Positions 48,518 through 58,303 of a stretch of 64,000 bases of DNA are shown one piece after another (the first letter of the stretch is position 1; the number at the start of each line of letters is the position of its first letter). Made by a program: the position numbers and the translations under genes. Below the pieces are notes generated by a model. That model was not told where the DNA came from. It worked only from the letters and a program-made list of their open reading frames with translations, and ran no database searches. Origin of the DNA: UBA1757 sp045627385. GTDB taxonomy: Bacteria; Bacteroidota; Bacteroidia; Bacteroidales; UBA1402. The stretch lies in NCBI GenBank assembly GCA_045627385.1, contig JAZQNO010000025.1:98577-162576 (forward strand), in the 5' to 3' direction.

Positions 48518-50299
48518 CTAGAGCTTCAGCACGGCCAGGAACGCCTTCTGCGGCACTTCCACCGAGCCGATCTGCTTCATACGTTTCTTGCCCCGCTTCT
48601 GCTTTTCCAACAGCTTGCGCTTTCGGGTGATGTCGCCGCCGTAACACTTGGCAGTCACATCCTTGCGCACTTGGCGCACCGTTTCGCGAGCGATGATTTT
48701 GGCACCGATGGCCGCCTGGATGGCAATGTCGAACTGCTGTCGCGGAATGAGGTCCTTCAGCTTTTCACACATGCGGCGGCCCAGTGTTTCGGCGTTCGAG
48801 ACGTGGGTGAGGCAGGAGAGAGCGTCGACCGGTTCACCGTTGAGCAGAATGTCCAGTTTCACCAGTTTCGACTCGCGGAAACCGTTCATGTGATAGTCGA
48901 ACGAAGCGTATCCCTTTGAAATGCTCTTGAGCTTGTCGTAAAAGTCGAAGACGATTTCGCCCAGCGGCAGGTCGAAGAGAATCTCCATACGGTTGCCCGA
49001 AATGTATTCCTGCTTGACCAGCTCGCCGCGCTTGTCCAGACAAAGTGTCATGATAGGGCCGATGTAGTCGGCGCCCGTGATGATGGAGGCGCGGATATAA
49101 GGCTCTTCGATGCGTTCGATATGCGTGGGGTCGGGCAGTCCGGAGGGATTGTTCACATCCAGGCATTCCCCCTTTTTCGTATAGACCTTGTAGGGAACGT
49201 TGGGCACCGTGGTGATGACGTCCATGTCAAACTCGCGGTCGAGGCGCTCCTGCACGATTTCCATGTGGAGCAGGCCCAGAAAACCGCAACGGAATCCGAA
49301 GCCCAAGGCAATGGACGATTCCGGCTGGAAGGTGAGGGAAGCGTCGTTGAGCTGCAGCTTCTCGATGGAAGAACGCAGGTTCTCATAGTCTTCGCTCTCG
49401 ATGGGATACACGCCGGCAAACAGCATGGGCTTCACTTCCTGGAAACCCTCGATAGCCTTGTCGCAAGGCTTTTCCACATGGGTGATGGTGTCGCCCACTT
49501 TCACCTCACGCGAAGTCTTGATGCCCGAGATGATGTAGCCCACATCGCCGCAGTTCATCACTTTGCGCGGCTGCATATTCAGTTTCAGCACGCCGATTTC
49601 GTCGGCATCGTATTCTTTCTGAGTGGCAAAAAACTTGACCATGTCGTGTTCGCGCATCGTGCCGTTGACAATCTTGAAATAGGCGATGATGCCGCGGAAC
49701 GAGTTGAAGACCGAGTCGAACACCAGCGCCTGCAGCGGAGCCTCAGGGTCGCCTTTCGGACAAGGTACCTTTTCCACGATGGCCTTCAGAATGTCGGGCA
49801 CACCTTCGCCCGTCTTGCCGCTGGCGTGCAGAATCTCCTCGCGCTTGACACCCAGAAGGTCGATGATCTGGTCCTCGACCTCATCGATCTTGGCGCTCGC
49901 CAGATCGACCTTGTTGAGCACGGGAATGATCTCCAGGTCGTTGTCGATGGCCATGTACAGGTTGGAAATGGTCTGCGCCTGAATGCCCTGAGTGGCGTCC
50001 ACCACCAGCAGGGCGCCTTCGCAGGCGGCGATGCTGCGCGAAACCTCATACGAAAAATCCACATGCCCCGGAGTGTCAATCAGATTGAGAATGTAGTCTT
50101 TTCCGTCACTGTGGCGGTAGTTCATCTGAATGGCATGGCTTTTGATGGTAATGCCGCGCTCCCTTTCCAGATCCATGTCGTCGAGAATCTGGTTCTCGGT
50201 GATGGCGACGGTGCCGGTATATTCCAAAAGCCGGTCGGCCAGCGTACTTTTACCGTGGTCGATGTGGGCGATGATGCAGAAATTTCGGATATTTTCCAT
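48518..50299 (-). CDS. lepA: Elongation factor 4 (back-translocating GTPase)
   Basis: Ribosome-associated GTPase. The ATG at 50299 gives 593 residues, beginning MENIRNFCIIAHIDHGKSTL (G1). G3 is DTPGHVDF and G4 NKVD, and the EF4-specific C-terminal domain ends with the lysine-rich KRKLLEKQKRGKKRMKQIG. The open frame reaches 50392, but those codons cover the promoter. It is divergent from the TPR gene. Confidence 0.98.
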   Translation of the reverse strand: MENIRNFCIIAHIDHGKSTLADRLLEYTGTVAITENQILDDMDLERERGITIKSHAIQMNYRHSDGKDYILNLIDTPGHVDFSYEVSRSIAACEGALLVVDATQGIQAQTISNLYMAIDNDLEIIPVLNKVDLASAKIDEVEDQIIDLLGVKREEILHASGKTGEGVPDILKAIVEKVPCPKGDPEAPLQALVFDSVFNSFRGIIAYFKIVNGTMREHDMVKFFATQKEYDADEIGVLKLNMQPRKVMNCGDVGYIISGIKTSREVKVGDTITHVEKPCDKAIEGFQEVKPMLFAGVYPIESEDYENLRSSIEKLQLNDASLTFQPESSIALGFGFRCGFLGLLHMEIVQERLDREFDMDVITTVPNVPYKVYTKKGECLDVNNPSGLPDPTHIERIEEPYIRASIITGADYIGPIMTLCLDKRGELVKQEYISGNRMEILFDLPLGEIVFDFYDKLKSISKGYASFDYHMNGFRESKLVKLDILLNGEPVDALSCLTHVSNAETLGRRMCEKLKDLIPRQQFDIAIQAAIGAKIIARETVRQVRKDVTAKCYGGDITRKRKLLEKQKRGKKRMKQIGSVEVPQKAFLAVLKL

Positions 50300-50339
50300 C
50301 TGTGAGCACTTTGGCTGGGTGGATATGTTTTTGAACCTG

Positions 50340-50347
50340 CAAAAATA
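50340..50347 (-). promoter_or_regulatory. lepA promoter -7 element
   Basis: The minus strand reads TATTTTTG, a TAnnTTTG match, 40 nt before the lepA ATG. Confidence 0.55.
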
Positions 50348-50360
50348 CAAATATTTCTCG

Positions 50361-50368
50361 TACTTTTG
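50361..50368 (+). promoter_or_regulatory. -7 element of the TPR gene
   Basis: TACTTTTG matches TAnnTTTG and lies 17 nt before the ATG at 50386. It is 13 nt from the divergent lepA element, so the two promoters are back to back. Confidence 0.55.
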
Positions 50369-50385
50369 TTGAACAATACGCGCGA

Positions 50386-52455
50386 ATGACATCCAAAGAA
50401 ATCAACCGGCTCTATTGGCAGATACTGGGGGAAACCTATCGGCATGAGACCCATCAGGCCATGCACCATCTGACTTATCTGCTCCAGCAGATAGGCTTTG
50501 GACCCCTGTACGACGAACTTCGCCAACTGGAGACCACCTACCGCTACCTCGTCCAGTATGCGCTCGAAGGCTATGCCGACGAGCACCGCAACGACACCAT
50601 CGCCGCCATCAACCGCTCCGTTGCCGGCCTGGCCGACCGTGCCCGTTGGGAGTGGATGAAGGCCAACAGCACGCTCTGGTACTACGGGCAGGTCCGCCAG
50701 GCCGGCCGCAAGACCCTTTTCGACCGCCTGCTGTTTTCCGACATCTGGACCCCCAAGGAAGCGGCCGAATGGGAAATGCGCCTTCCCGACCTCGACCTTG
50801 CCTCTGCCGCCCAGGCGCCGGCCGCACTGCTGCTCAGTCTCATCAAACAGTTCGATGCCCATAAGATACTCTTCCTCTGCAGCCTTTGCCTCCATACCGA
50901 CGAAATGGTTTCCCAGCGCGCCCTTACGGCTCTGCTGCTGGCGGTCTCGCTTCACGAAAACCGCCTCGCACACTGTCCCGAAGTGAGTTCCCGCCTTTCG
51001 CTGCTGCAGGAAGAGCCGGCTGTACTCAGCTCCTGGCCCGTCATCATGGCACAGCTGGCCCGCGCCAAAGATGTGGAAAAGGTGTCAGCCCGCATGAGAG
51101 ACGAATTCCTGCCCGAGATGAACCGCCTGTCATCGAGCATTCAGGACAAGATACAGAAAATGAAGGACAAACCCGAAGAAGCCGCCGACTGGAGCGAACT
51201 CTTCGACGACGGCGGCATGTCCGAAAAGATGCAGGAATTCCAGCAGATGCAGATGGAAGGCGAAGACGTCTATCTGAGCACCTTCCGCCAGCTGAAGTTC
51301 TATCCCTTCTTCACGCCCGCCGCCAACTGGTTCCTGCCCTTCGACAGACATCATCCCGATCTGAGCGGACTCGATTCGCTCAATGACAGGACCATGGGCA
51401 TCGACCTGATGAAACTCACCGCCCGCCTGGACTATCTCTGCGACTCCGACAAATACTCCTTCTGCCTGAACCTGCTGCAGGTGCCCGCCGAATACCGCCG
51501 CCAGATGGCTCAAGGACTCGGCGCCGACTCCGAAGCCTTCCAGGAAATGATGAAGGCCGAATCCGACGGTTCACACCGGCTCGAACGCGCCCAGCAAAGC
51601 AATCATTTCATTCAAGACCTGTACCGCTTTTTCCTGCTGTTTCCGCAGGCATCGTCCTTTGCCAATCCCTTTGCGGGCGACATGAACTTCACCCGCAATC
51701 CCCTGCTCAAACCCTCTCTCAGCCGCAAGGAAGACCTGGACCGCCTGGCCATGGTGTGGTTCAAGCACCGCCACTACGCCCAGGCAGCCGACATTTACCG
51801 GCTGATGCTGAAAACCGATCCCAACGATTTCAACACCTTGCGCCGTCTCGGCTATTGCCAGCAGCAGACCGGATGCCATCTGGACGCACTCGAAACCTAC
51901 CGCAAGGCGGAACTCATCGAAACAGACAATCTGTGGACCCTGCGCCGTCTGGCCGCCTGCTGCCGCCAGCTGGGCCGGAATCGCGAAGCCCTCGACTATT
52001 ACGAACGCGCCACAGCCCTCGACGGCAACAGCCTGTCGCTTTGTCTGGGCCATGCCCAGTGCCTGATGGATCTGGGACAGTATCAGCAGGCCTTGAACGT
52101 CTGTTTCAAAGCCGATTACCTCAGTCCCGACCAGCCTCGTGTCTGGCGTGTGCTGGCCCGGGCCCTGACCTTGTCCGGCCGTTTCGAACAGGCTGAAAAA
52201 TACAGCGACCGCATCCTTTCTTCCGATTCGGCCGTCTTGGAGGATTATCTCGACGCAGGTCTCGTCCGCTGGCTGCAAGGCCGCCCGAAAGAGACGGTCG
52301 ACCTGTATGAAAAAGGCATCCGTCAGCTGCAGGTGCCGCTCGAAGAGTTCATGGAACGCCTCACGCAGGAACTGCCCCGATTCCGTCAGTCGGGCATCAC
52401 AGACGATACTGTCGAGATGGTCCGCGACGGACTGTATTACCGAATGCTGCCATGA
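50386..52455 (+). CDS. Tetratricopeptide-repeat protein, cytoplasmic
   Basis: A 689-residue, almost entirely helical protein with no signal peptide. The last 220 residues contain about five TPR units, for example RLAMVWFKHRHYAQAADIYR, CCRQLGRNREALDYYERATA and VLARALTLSGRFEQAEKYSD. The first 450 residues are helical without a recognised domain and include a charged segment (IQDKIQKMKDKPEEAADWSE). TPR proteins usually scaffold complexes. The next gene overlaps by 4 nt and encodes a secreted protein, so the pair may act in surface assembly, but no function can be assigned. Confidence 0.8.
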   Translation: MTSKEINRLYWQILGETYRHETHQAMHHLTYLLQQIGFGPLYDELRQLETTYRYLVQYALEGYADEHRNDTIAAINRSVAGLADRARWEWMKANSTLWYYGQVRQAGRKTLFDRLLFSDIWTPKEAAEWEMRLPDLDLASAAQAPAALLLSLIKQFDAHKILFLCSLCLHTDEMVSQRALTALLLAVSLHENRLAHCPEVSSRLSLLQEEPAVLSSWPVIMAQLARAKDVEKVSARMRDEFLPEMNRLSSSIQDKIQKMKDKPEEAADWSELFDDGGMSEKMQEFQQMQMEGEDVYLSTFRQLKFYPFFTPAANWFLPFDRHHPDLSGLDSLNDRTMGIDLMKLTARLDYLCDSDKYSFCLNLLQVPAEYRRQMAQGLGADSEAFQEMMKAESDGSHRLERAQQSNHFIQDLYRFFLLFPQASSFANPFAGDMNFTRNPLLKPSLSRKEDLDRLAMVWFKHRHYAQAADIYRLMLKTDPNDFNTLRRLGYCQQQTGCHLDALETYRKAELIETDNLWTLRRLAACCRQLGRNREALDYYERATALDGNSLSLCLGHAQCLMDLGQYQQALNVCFKADYLSPDQPRVWRVLARALTLSGRFEQAEKYSDRILSSDSAVLEDYLDAGLVRWLQGRPKETVDLYEKGIRQLQVPLEEFMERLTQELPRFRQSGITDDTVEMVRDGLYYRMLP

Positions 52456-53264
52456 GAAAACTCCTCACCGTCTGTCTTCTGCTCTGTTTCCTGGGCCTTC
52501 CGAACGCGTTTTCCCAGGAATATGTCTTCAATGCCCACTGGCTCCGGCACGAATGCCAGACCTATCGGCTGAAACATACGCAATACACGCTTTACGAAGG
52601 CGATACGGTGGCTTTGGAAGTCTGGACCGCAAAGTCGGAAATCCTCGTCGAAGACTCCTCTTCGCAGGGTTTCAAGATGCACTGGCGCCTGTCCGAATTC
52701 AAGATACAGACCGACCACTATCTGTCCAAACAGTGGGTGGCCCGTCAGAAGAACTTCCATCTTTCCTATTGGGTCTCGCCCTTCGGAGTCATCCGACAGG
52801 AGCCCGATTTCACAGCCTTCGAGACCCAGCTGGACCAGGCATACGACCGCTTCTTTCCCGAATACGGCGCCCAGACGCAGCAACATTCCCGCGACCGTCT
52901 GCTCGAGCTGGTCCAGTCGTGGAAACAGGGCCTCGAAGAAATGGTGGAACAGTATCACCAGGCCCACGGACGGGCCTACCGCCTGGGCGAACGCATAGAG
53001 ATGCCCGTCAAGGTGCTGGCACCCGTGTCGGGCGAGCCGGTCGACGCCGTGCAATACAAGAAACTCCAATCTGTGGAGCAGGGAGTGGCCGGTCTGGTCA
53101 CCGCCACGGTGGTCGACACCTCCCGGACGGCTTGCAGCCTGCAGGCCGACGGCGCCCTCATGATGCACCTATCCACAGGCTGGCCCGTCTATTCCTACCT
53201 TTGCAAGGAAGTCTCCGAAGGTCGGACCGTGGTGGGTGAAATCGCAGAAATCCGTTTGGAATAA
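52452..53264 (+). CDS. Secreted protein of unknown function, coupled to the TPR gene
   Basis: A 270-residue exported protein (signal peptide MRKLLTVCLLLCFLGLPNAFSQ, about 22 residues). The mature part is mixed alpha/beta with a helical middle (LLELVQSWKQGLEEMVEQYH) and a C-terminal beta-rich part. There are few cysteines and no catalytic motif I recognise. The start overlaps the TPR stop (ATGA), suggesting coupled translation. Homologues probably exist only in Bacteroidetes, which I cannot test here. Confidence 0.7.
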   Translation: MRKLLTVCLLLCFLGLPNAFSQEYVFNAHWLRHECQTYRLKHTQYTLYEGDTVALEVWTAKSEILVEDSSSQGFKMHWRLSEFKIQTDHYLSKQWVARQKNFHLSYWVSPFGVIRQEPDFTAFETQLDQAYDRFFPEYGAQTQQHSRDRLLELVQSWKQGLEEMVEQYHQAHGRAYRLGERIEMPVKVLAPVSGEPVDAVQYKKLQSVEQGVAGLVTATVVDTSRTACSLQADGALMMHLSTGWPVYSYLCKEVSEGRTVVGEIAEIRLE

Positions 53265-53282
53265 TCTTATAAATCCATTAGT

Positions 53283-54344
53283 ATGAGTCTCAAAATCGAA
53301 CAGTTGCCTTTCGGCAACATGCCTGATGGCAGCCCGGTCACACTTTTCCGCCTGACCAACGAAGCCGGTGCCGTGGCCGAACTCTCTTCTTTCGGCGCAA
53401 CTCTGGCAGGCATCCTCATTCCCGATAAAAAAGGACAGCTGACCCGCGTGGTCAAAGGTTTCCCCTCGGTCGAAGGCTATCTGGCCGACAAGGAAATCGG
53501 CACCTATCTGGGCGCTTCCTGCGGCCGCTACGCCAACCGCATCGCCAAAGGACACTTCGTCCTGAACGGTGAGGAATACCAGCTGGCCACCAACAACGGC
53601 GAAAACCATCTGCACGGAGGCAACGAAGGTTTCAACCGCAAGAACTGGGCCTTCAAGACCGATGCCGAAGGCGTCGAATTCTCCTATTTTTCCAAAGACG
53701 GCGAAGAATCCTATCCCGGCAATCTGGAAGTGCGCGTCCGCTACGGCTGGTCGGCCACCAACGAACTGAGCATCCACTACTATGCCAAGTCCGACAAAGA
53801 TACCCTGGTCAATCTCACCAGCCACGCCTATTTCAATCTGGCCGGAAAAGGCGACATCCTCGCTCAGGAACTGAAAATCCACGCCAAGAAGTTCATCCCC
53901 ATCTACCCGGACGCCATTCCCACGGGCGAAATCCGCTTTGTCAAAGGCACGGCTCTGGATTTCACCCAGCCCAAAGCCATCGGACGCGACATCAATGCCG
54001 ACGACGAACAGCTCAAAGCCGGCTGCGGTTTCGACCACTGCTTCGTTATTGACAAGGAAGAATACGGCGACCTGGCGCTGGCTGTGGAAATGTACTCGCC
54101 CGAAACGGGCTGCCGTCTGAATGTCTGGACCGATGCGCCCGGCATCCAGTTCTACAGCGGCAACTATCTCAAGAGTGTCGTGCCCTCGGCCGACGGCAAG
54201 CCCCTGGGCTATCGCGAGGCCTGCTGCTTCGAGCCCGAATTCTTCCCCGACAGCCCCAACCAGGCCGGTTTCCCCGACTGCGTGCTGCGTGCCGGCGAAG
54301 AATATGACCAGACGCTGATCTATCAGTTCAGCACCGAAGAATAA
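53283..54344 (+). CDS. galM: Aldose 1-epimerase (galactose mutarotase)
   Basis: Interconverts alpha and beta anomers of galactose and other aldoses. The 353-residue protein has no signal peptide, so it is probably cytoplasmic. Active-site motifs are the conserved Arg in GRYANRIAKG, His in ENHLHGGNEGF, His in LTSHAYFNLAG, Asp in GFDHCF and the catalytic Glu in CFEPEFFPDSPN. It lies 18 nt after the secreted protein gene and ends 25 nt from the convergent rmuC. No other galactose genes are nearby. Confidence 0.96.
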   Translation: MSLKIEQLPFGNMPDGSPVTLFRLTNEAGAVAELSSFGATLAGILIPDKKGQLTRVVKGFPSVEGYLADKEIGTYLGASCGRYANRIAKGHFVLNGEEYQLATNNGENHLHGGNEGFNRKNWAFKTDAEGVEFSYFSKDGEESYPGNLEVRVRYGWSATNELSIHYYAKSDKDTLVNLTSHAYFNLAGKGDILAQELKIHAKKFIPIYPDAIPTGEIRFVKGTALDFTQPKAIGRDINADDEQLKAGCGFDHCFVIDKEEYGDLALAVEMYSPETGCRLNVWTDAPGIQFYSGNYLKSVVPSADGKPLGYREACCFEPEFFPDSPNQAGFPDCVLRAGEEYDQTLIYQFSTEE

Positions 54345-54369
54345 AGCCGGGACAATTCCATCCTTCGTA

Positions 54370-55650
54370 TCAGAGCTCTCCGCCGGTGACGCTGTCATCG
54401 GCCGGGAGCGGATGCTTTGCGTTGGCGTGTGCCCCCAGCTTCACCAGCTGGTGCGCCGTGGTGTTGATGCTCCGACCGCCTTCGCTGATGCGCTGCCCCA
54501 GCGATTCATGAGCCTTGCGGGCCGCTTCCAGAGCCTTGTCGGCACTCAGGAAATCCTCCCACAGCTGTCCCACACGGCTGAGCATCTCGTCGGCCAGCTG
54601 GTAGACCTTCTCGTGGTTCTGCGCCTGCTGAATCTGGCTCCAAGTCAGCTGGATGATGCGGACAGCGGCGTAGAGCGTCTGCTCGTCGGCGATGAAGACA
54701 TTCATCTCCATGGCTTTCCTCCAAAGGTCAGGCTGCTGGTTGAGGGCCGTCCACAAAGCTCCGGAATGAGGCACAAACATAATCACATAGTCCATCCGGA
54801 TCTTGGGCGGCCGGATGTAGGCCGAATAATCCTTTTTGGACAATTCTTTCACATGGCTCCAGAGACTGTCGATGTGAGCCTTCAGGCTGGCCTGACGGTC
54901 GGCCTCGTTTTCGGCGTTCACATAATCCACAAAAGCCGTCAGCGACACCTTCGAGTCGATGATCACGTCGCGCTGGCTGTCCAGATGCAAAATGACATCC
55001 GGACGCATCCGATTGTTGCTCTCATTCTGAATGACCCTTCCGTTCTCGTCGCGCAGAGTGGCCTGTATGTCGTAGTGGATGCCCCTGGTAAGCCCCTGGC
55101 TCTGCAGAATTTCGTCCAGAAGAATCTCGCCCCAGTCGCCTTGCACCTTGCTGCCGTGCTTGAAGGCCTTGGCCAGTTCGTCGGCACTTTTCTGGGCCGC
55201 CTGGCTCTGGCGCATCATATTGTCCACGTGGGCTTTCATCTCACCGCTCAGACTGTGTTGCTGCTGAGTGTTGCTGTCCATAGTCTTGCGCATGTTCTCC
55301 ATGGCCTCCTTGAGCGGATTCACCAGATGCCCCAACTGCGTCTGACTGCTTTCTGAAAACTCCTTCTGCCGTTCCTTCAGCATCTCTCCGGTGGCATTCT
55401 TCATCTGCTCGCCCATCAGTTTGACACTCTCTTCAAACTGCGTTTTCTGGGCCTGAAGGCTCTCCTGGAAGCGCTTCTCCTGCGCATCCAAGGCCTCACG
55501 GTGAGACTGCTGCAACTGCTCTTGTGTGGCCTCCAGCACTTTGGCCCGCGTTTCGGCCCGGTTCCTGAGAGGATTCAACAGAAAAAAACAAAGAAAGAAA
55601 CCGACAAAAAGTCCGATGATCAGAAATAAGATGCTTTGCATATCAAACAA
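54370..55650 (-). CDS. rmuC: DNA recombination protein RmuC
   Basis: A protein implicated in limiting recombination at inverted repeats, with a predicted nuclease-like fold. The 426 residues include an N-terminal membrane segment (about 6-26), a long coiled coil (about 30-150) and the conserved RmuC domain with GDWGEILLDEILQSQGL, DVIIDSKVSLTAFVDY and MFVPHSGALWTAL. An ATG three codons in is an alternative start. It follows the AmpG-type gene by 13 nt. Confidence 0.94.
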   Translation of the reverse strand: MFDMQSILFLIIGLFVGFFLCFFLLNPLRNRAETRAKVLEATQEQLQQSHREALDAQEKRFQESLQAQKTQFEESVKLMGEQMKNATGEMLKERQKEFSESSQTQLGHLVNPLKEAMENMRKTMDSNTQQQHSLSGEMKAHVDNMMRQSQAAQKSADELAKAFKHGSKVQGDWGEILLDEILQSQGLTRGIHYDIQATLRDENGRVIQNESNNRMRPDVILHLDSQRDVIIDSKVSLTAFVDYVNAENEADRQASLKAHIDSLWSHVKELSKKDYSAYIRPPKIRMDYVIMFVPHSGALWTALNQQPDLWRKAMEMNVFIADEQTLYAAVRIIQLTWSQIQQAQNHEKVYQLADEMLSRVGQLWEDFLSADKALEAARKAHESLGQRISEGGRSINTTAHQLVKLGAHANAKHPLPADDSVTGGEL

Positions 55651-55663
55651 GGATTAAGGATTG

Positions 55664-56965
55664 TCAGGAAAGCGTTTTGCGCGCCAGCCACACCACAACA
55701 AAACAGGGTAGGGTGGACAGGATGATCCATTGGAAGAACGCGGTGTAACCGGCTCCGGCATACACCTGGGCGAACCACTCCTGCAGACTGCCCGCGAACA
55801 TGCCGGGAATCATCATGCCCAGTGCCATGATGGCCGTGCAGAAAGCGTAGTGGGCCGTCTTGTAAGGGCCTTGGCAGAAATGCAGCAGATAGGCCGTGTA
55901 GGCGGTGAATCCGTAGCCGTAGCCCAACTGCTCCAGCGCTATGCCCGCATAGATGAGGTTCAGATTTTCCGGCTGGACCATGGCAAACCCCACATAGGCC
56001 AGATTCGGCAGACAAAGAGCCAAAGCCATGGGAACCAGACTTTTCCGAAGGCCTCGCCGGGAAATGACCCACCCGCCGAGAATGCCGCCGGCCACCAGCG
56101 CAATCACGCCGACGGTGCCGTAGGCGAAACCCACCGAAGTCGTGTCCATGCCCAGACCGCCCACTTCGCGGCCGTCCAAAAGGAAAGGCGAACTCAATTT
56201 CACCAGCTGCGCTTCCGAAAAACGGTAGAGCAGCATGAAAGCGATGGCCGTGACGATATGAGGCTTGCAGAAGAAAGAGGCGAAGGTCTGGCCGAAACCT
56301 TTGAACACCTCCCCGGCTTTCGGACGGTCCGAACCGCGGTCTTCGGGACGCGGCAGCCTGAGCAGATGCCAGATGCCCAACAGCAGGAAAACCGCCGCCA
56401 TCAGCAGAAACGTGCAGACCCAGGCGAAACGCACCGGCTCCATGCCCAGAAAATTGGAAGCCCGTTTCTCCAGATGGCCGGCCAGCATCACCAGCAGCCC
56501 CTGACCGCAGATCATAGCCAGCCGGTAGAACGTGTTGCGTATGCCGATGAACAGCTGCTGGCGGCTCTCGTCGAGCCCCAGCATGTAGAATCCGTCGGCT
56601 GCGATGTCGTGAGTGGCCGACGAGAAAGCCATCAGCCAGAAAAACACCATGCACCAGGCCAGCCAGTGCGGACCGGGCAGGCTCAGCGCCACCCCGCCCA
56701 TACAAAGGGCGATGAACAGCTGCATGCAGACAATCCACCAGCGCTTGCTGCGCAGAATGTCCACGAAGGGGCTCCACAGAAATTTCAGCGTCCAGGGCAG
56801 ATACAGCCAGCTGGTGTAGAAAGCCACCTGGCTGTTGCTCAGTCCGAAATTCTTGAACAGAATCACCGACAGACTCATCACCACCACATAGGGCAGCCCT
56901 TCGGCAAAATACAGGCTGGGCACCCAGCTCCAGGCATTGCGGGATTTCATCGGCATATCAGGCAT
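55664..56965 (-). CDS. ampG: AmpG-type muropeptide permease (MFS)
   Basis: A twelve-helix MFS transporter of 433 residues. The N-terminus SLYFAEGLPYVVVMSLSVIL, the loop YTSWLYLPWTLKFLWSPFVD and SSATHDIAADGFYM are typical of the AmpG family, which imports anhydro-muropeptides for cell-wall recycling. The start overlaps the SpoIID/LytB stop (ATGCCTGATATG), with two further in-frame ATGs 9 and 15 nt downstream. Coupling to a SpoIID-type wall enzyme supports a recycling role, though the substrate is inferred. Confidence 0.85.
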   Translation of the reverse strand: MPDMPMKSRNAWSWVPSLYFAEGLPYVVVMSLSVILFKNFGLSNSQVAFYTSWLYLPWTLKFLWSPFVDILRSKRWWIVCMQLFIALCMGGVALSLPGPHWLAWCMVFFWLMAFSSATHDIAADGFYMLGLDESRQQLFIGIRNTFYRLAMICGQGLLVMLAGHLEKRASNFLGMEPVRFAWVCTFLLMAAVFLLLGIWHLLRLPRPEDRGSDRPKAGEVFKGFGQTFASFFCKPHIVTAIAFMLLYRFSEAQLVKLSSPFLLDGREVGGLGMDTTSVGFAYGTVGVIALVAGGILGGWVISRRGLRKSLVPMALALCLPNLAYVGFAMVQPENLNLIYAGIALEQLGYGYGFTAYTAYLLHFCQGPYKTAHYAFCTAIMALGMMIPGMFAGSLQEWFAQVYAGAGYTAFFQWIILSTLPCFVVVWLARKTLS

Positions 56966-58256
56966 ACAGGGTTTTCAGACAGGATCCGGGATAATAATGG
57001 TTCAGAATGTCGGTGAAACTGCAGCCTTCACTGGCCATGACGGCCGCACCAATCTGGCACAGGCCGACACCGTGGCCCCAACCCGCACCGCGCAGCAGAA
57101 AACCCTCTGCAGTTTCATCCACCACAAAGGCCGAGCTGTACAAGTGACTGGTCGACAGCCATTTGCGTATTTCCAATTCTTTGCCGACAGTCAGACTGCG
57201 TTTCGAACCGACCAGCCGCAGCCGCACCAGACGGCCCGAACGGCTGCGTTCGACAGGCTCCAGATGAAGGATTTCGCCCAGGTCCAGACCGCTTTTGCGG
57301 CGGACAATGTCGCTGAGCTCCCGACGGGTGTAAGAGACTTCCCAACGGAAGAAATCCTGCGTCTCCAGGTCGTAGTCGTTGAGCACCTGAGAGAGGACGC
57401 TTCCATCGCGGGTGTTGCAGAAGGCATCGCCCGGACGGCAGATGAAGTCACGCACCGCCTCCTCGCCGCTCAGGTCGGGCAGGGTGGAAGCTCCCGGATG
57501 AAAATAAGCGTCGCGGCTGTCGGAAACGGGCACGAGGCCGGGCTTGTCCTCGTCGGCCCAGCACGAACCGAAGCGTTCGCTGATGCCGCCGCAGCATTTG
57601 TAGAAACGGGCGTCCAGAATGCGCGCATCCGGTTCGGACCCTTCGGCAAGCACCAGACCCCTGGTGGCCTGCAAGGCTTCCAGCACCTGAGGCGTGCCGC
57701 TGTGGGAAATGCCCTGATAGCGCTGGCAATGGTCGTCGGCACAGACGTCGAACAGACGGTGCGCGTCGCGCTCGTACCAGCGGATGTGCTCGTCGGGGCT
57801 GTCGAAACAGGTCTGCGCGGAGGCCTTCAGCCCCAGTTGGGCCAGCAGCCAGCTGCGCGAAATGACCGCGTGCGCCTTGAGCAGCTCCGGCGAAGACGTG
57901 GCCTTCATCTCCGAAGCGATGACACTGTAGAGATAGCGTTCCAGCGGAATGCGGTTGACCGCCGTCAGCAGGCCCTCCTCATCGACCATCAGGCGCAGGC
58001 TGCCTTCGAATGTCTGCCGCTGCGTACGCTGCCAGTGGAAATCGATGCCGATGCAGACTTCTTCGAGAGAGAAATGCCCGCAGACCGGGACGAGCTCTTC
58101 CGGACAGAGCCTTTCCTCTCCTTCGCACTCCAGAAAGACAAGTCCCCGGCGCAGAAAGGCGCGGCAAGTTTTTCCGTCCATTTCGAAAGGAATTTCCGCG
58201 GCATGGACAATGCCCACGTCAATGGTCGGTTCCGAAGTGATTCTGTCGATTTCCAT
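56958..58256 (-). CDS. SpoIID/LytB-domain protein
   Basis: A 432-residue protein related to SpoIID (a lytic transglycosylase acting on denuded glycan) and LytB (an amidase enhancer). The SpoIID core shows RYLYSVIASEMKATSSPELL, with the catalytic-type Glu in SEM, AHAVISRSWLL, and the C-terminal GAGWGHGVGLCQIGAAVMAS. The middle carries several cysteines (YKCCGGISERFGSCW). No clear signal peptide is visible at the chosen start, so if exported it uses an atypical route; a cytoplasmic role in processing imported muropeptides is an alternative. First gene of a minus-strand set with ampG and rmuC. Confidence 0.88.
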   Translation of the reverse strand: MEIDRITSEPTIDVGIVHAAEIPFEMDGKTCRAFLRRGLVFLECEGEERLCPEELVPVCGHFSLEEVCIGIDFHWQRTQRQTFEGSLRLMVDEEGLLTAVNRIPLERYLYSVIASEMKATSSPELLKAHAVISRSWLLAQLGLKASAQTCFDSPDEHIRWYERDAHRLFDVCADDHCQRYQGISHSGTPQVLEALQATRGLVLAEGSEPDARILDARFYKCCGGISERFGSCWADEDKPGLVPVSDSRDAYFHPGASTLPDLSGEEAVRDFICRPGDAFCNTRDGSVLSQVLNDYDLETQDFFRWEVSYTRRELSDIVRRKSGLDLGEILHLEPVERSRSGRLVRLRLVGSKRSLTVGKELEIRKWLSTSHLYSSAFVVDETAEGFLLRGAGWGHGVGLCQIGAAVMASEGCSFTDILNHYYPGSCLKTLYA

Positions 58257-58273
58257 ACCTGCTTAATATAGGA

Positions 58274-58281
58274 CAAAGATA
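58274..58281 (-). promoter_or_regulatory. -7 element for SpoIID-ampG-rmuC
   Basis: The minus strand reads TATCTTTG, a perfect TAnnTTTG match, 17 nt before the SpoIID/LytB start codon. Confidence 0.6.
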
Positions 58282-58303
58282 ACGGAATTCAGATGAAAAG
58301 GGG

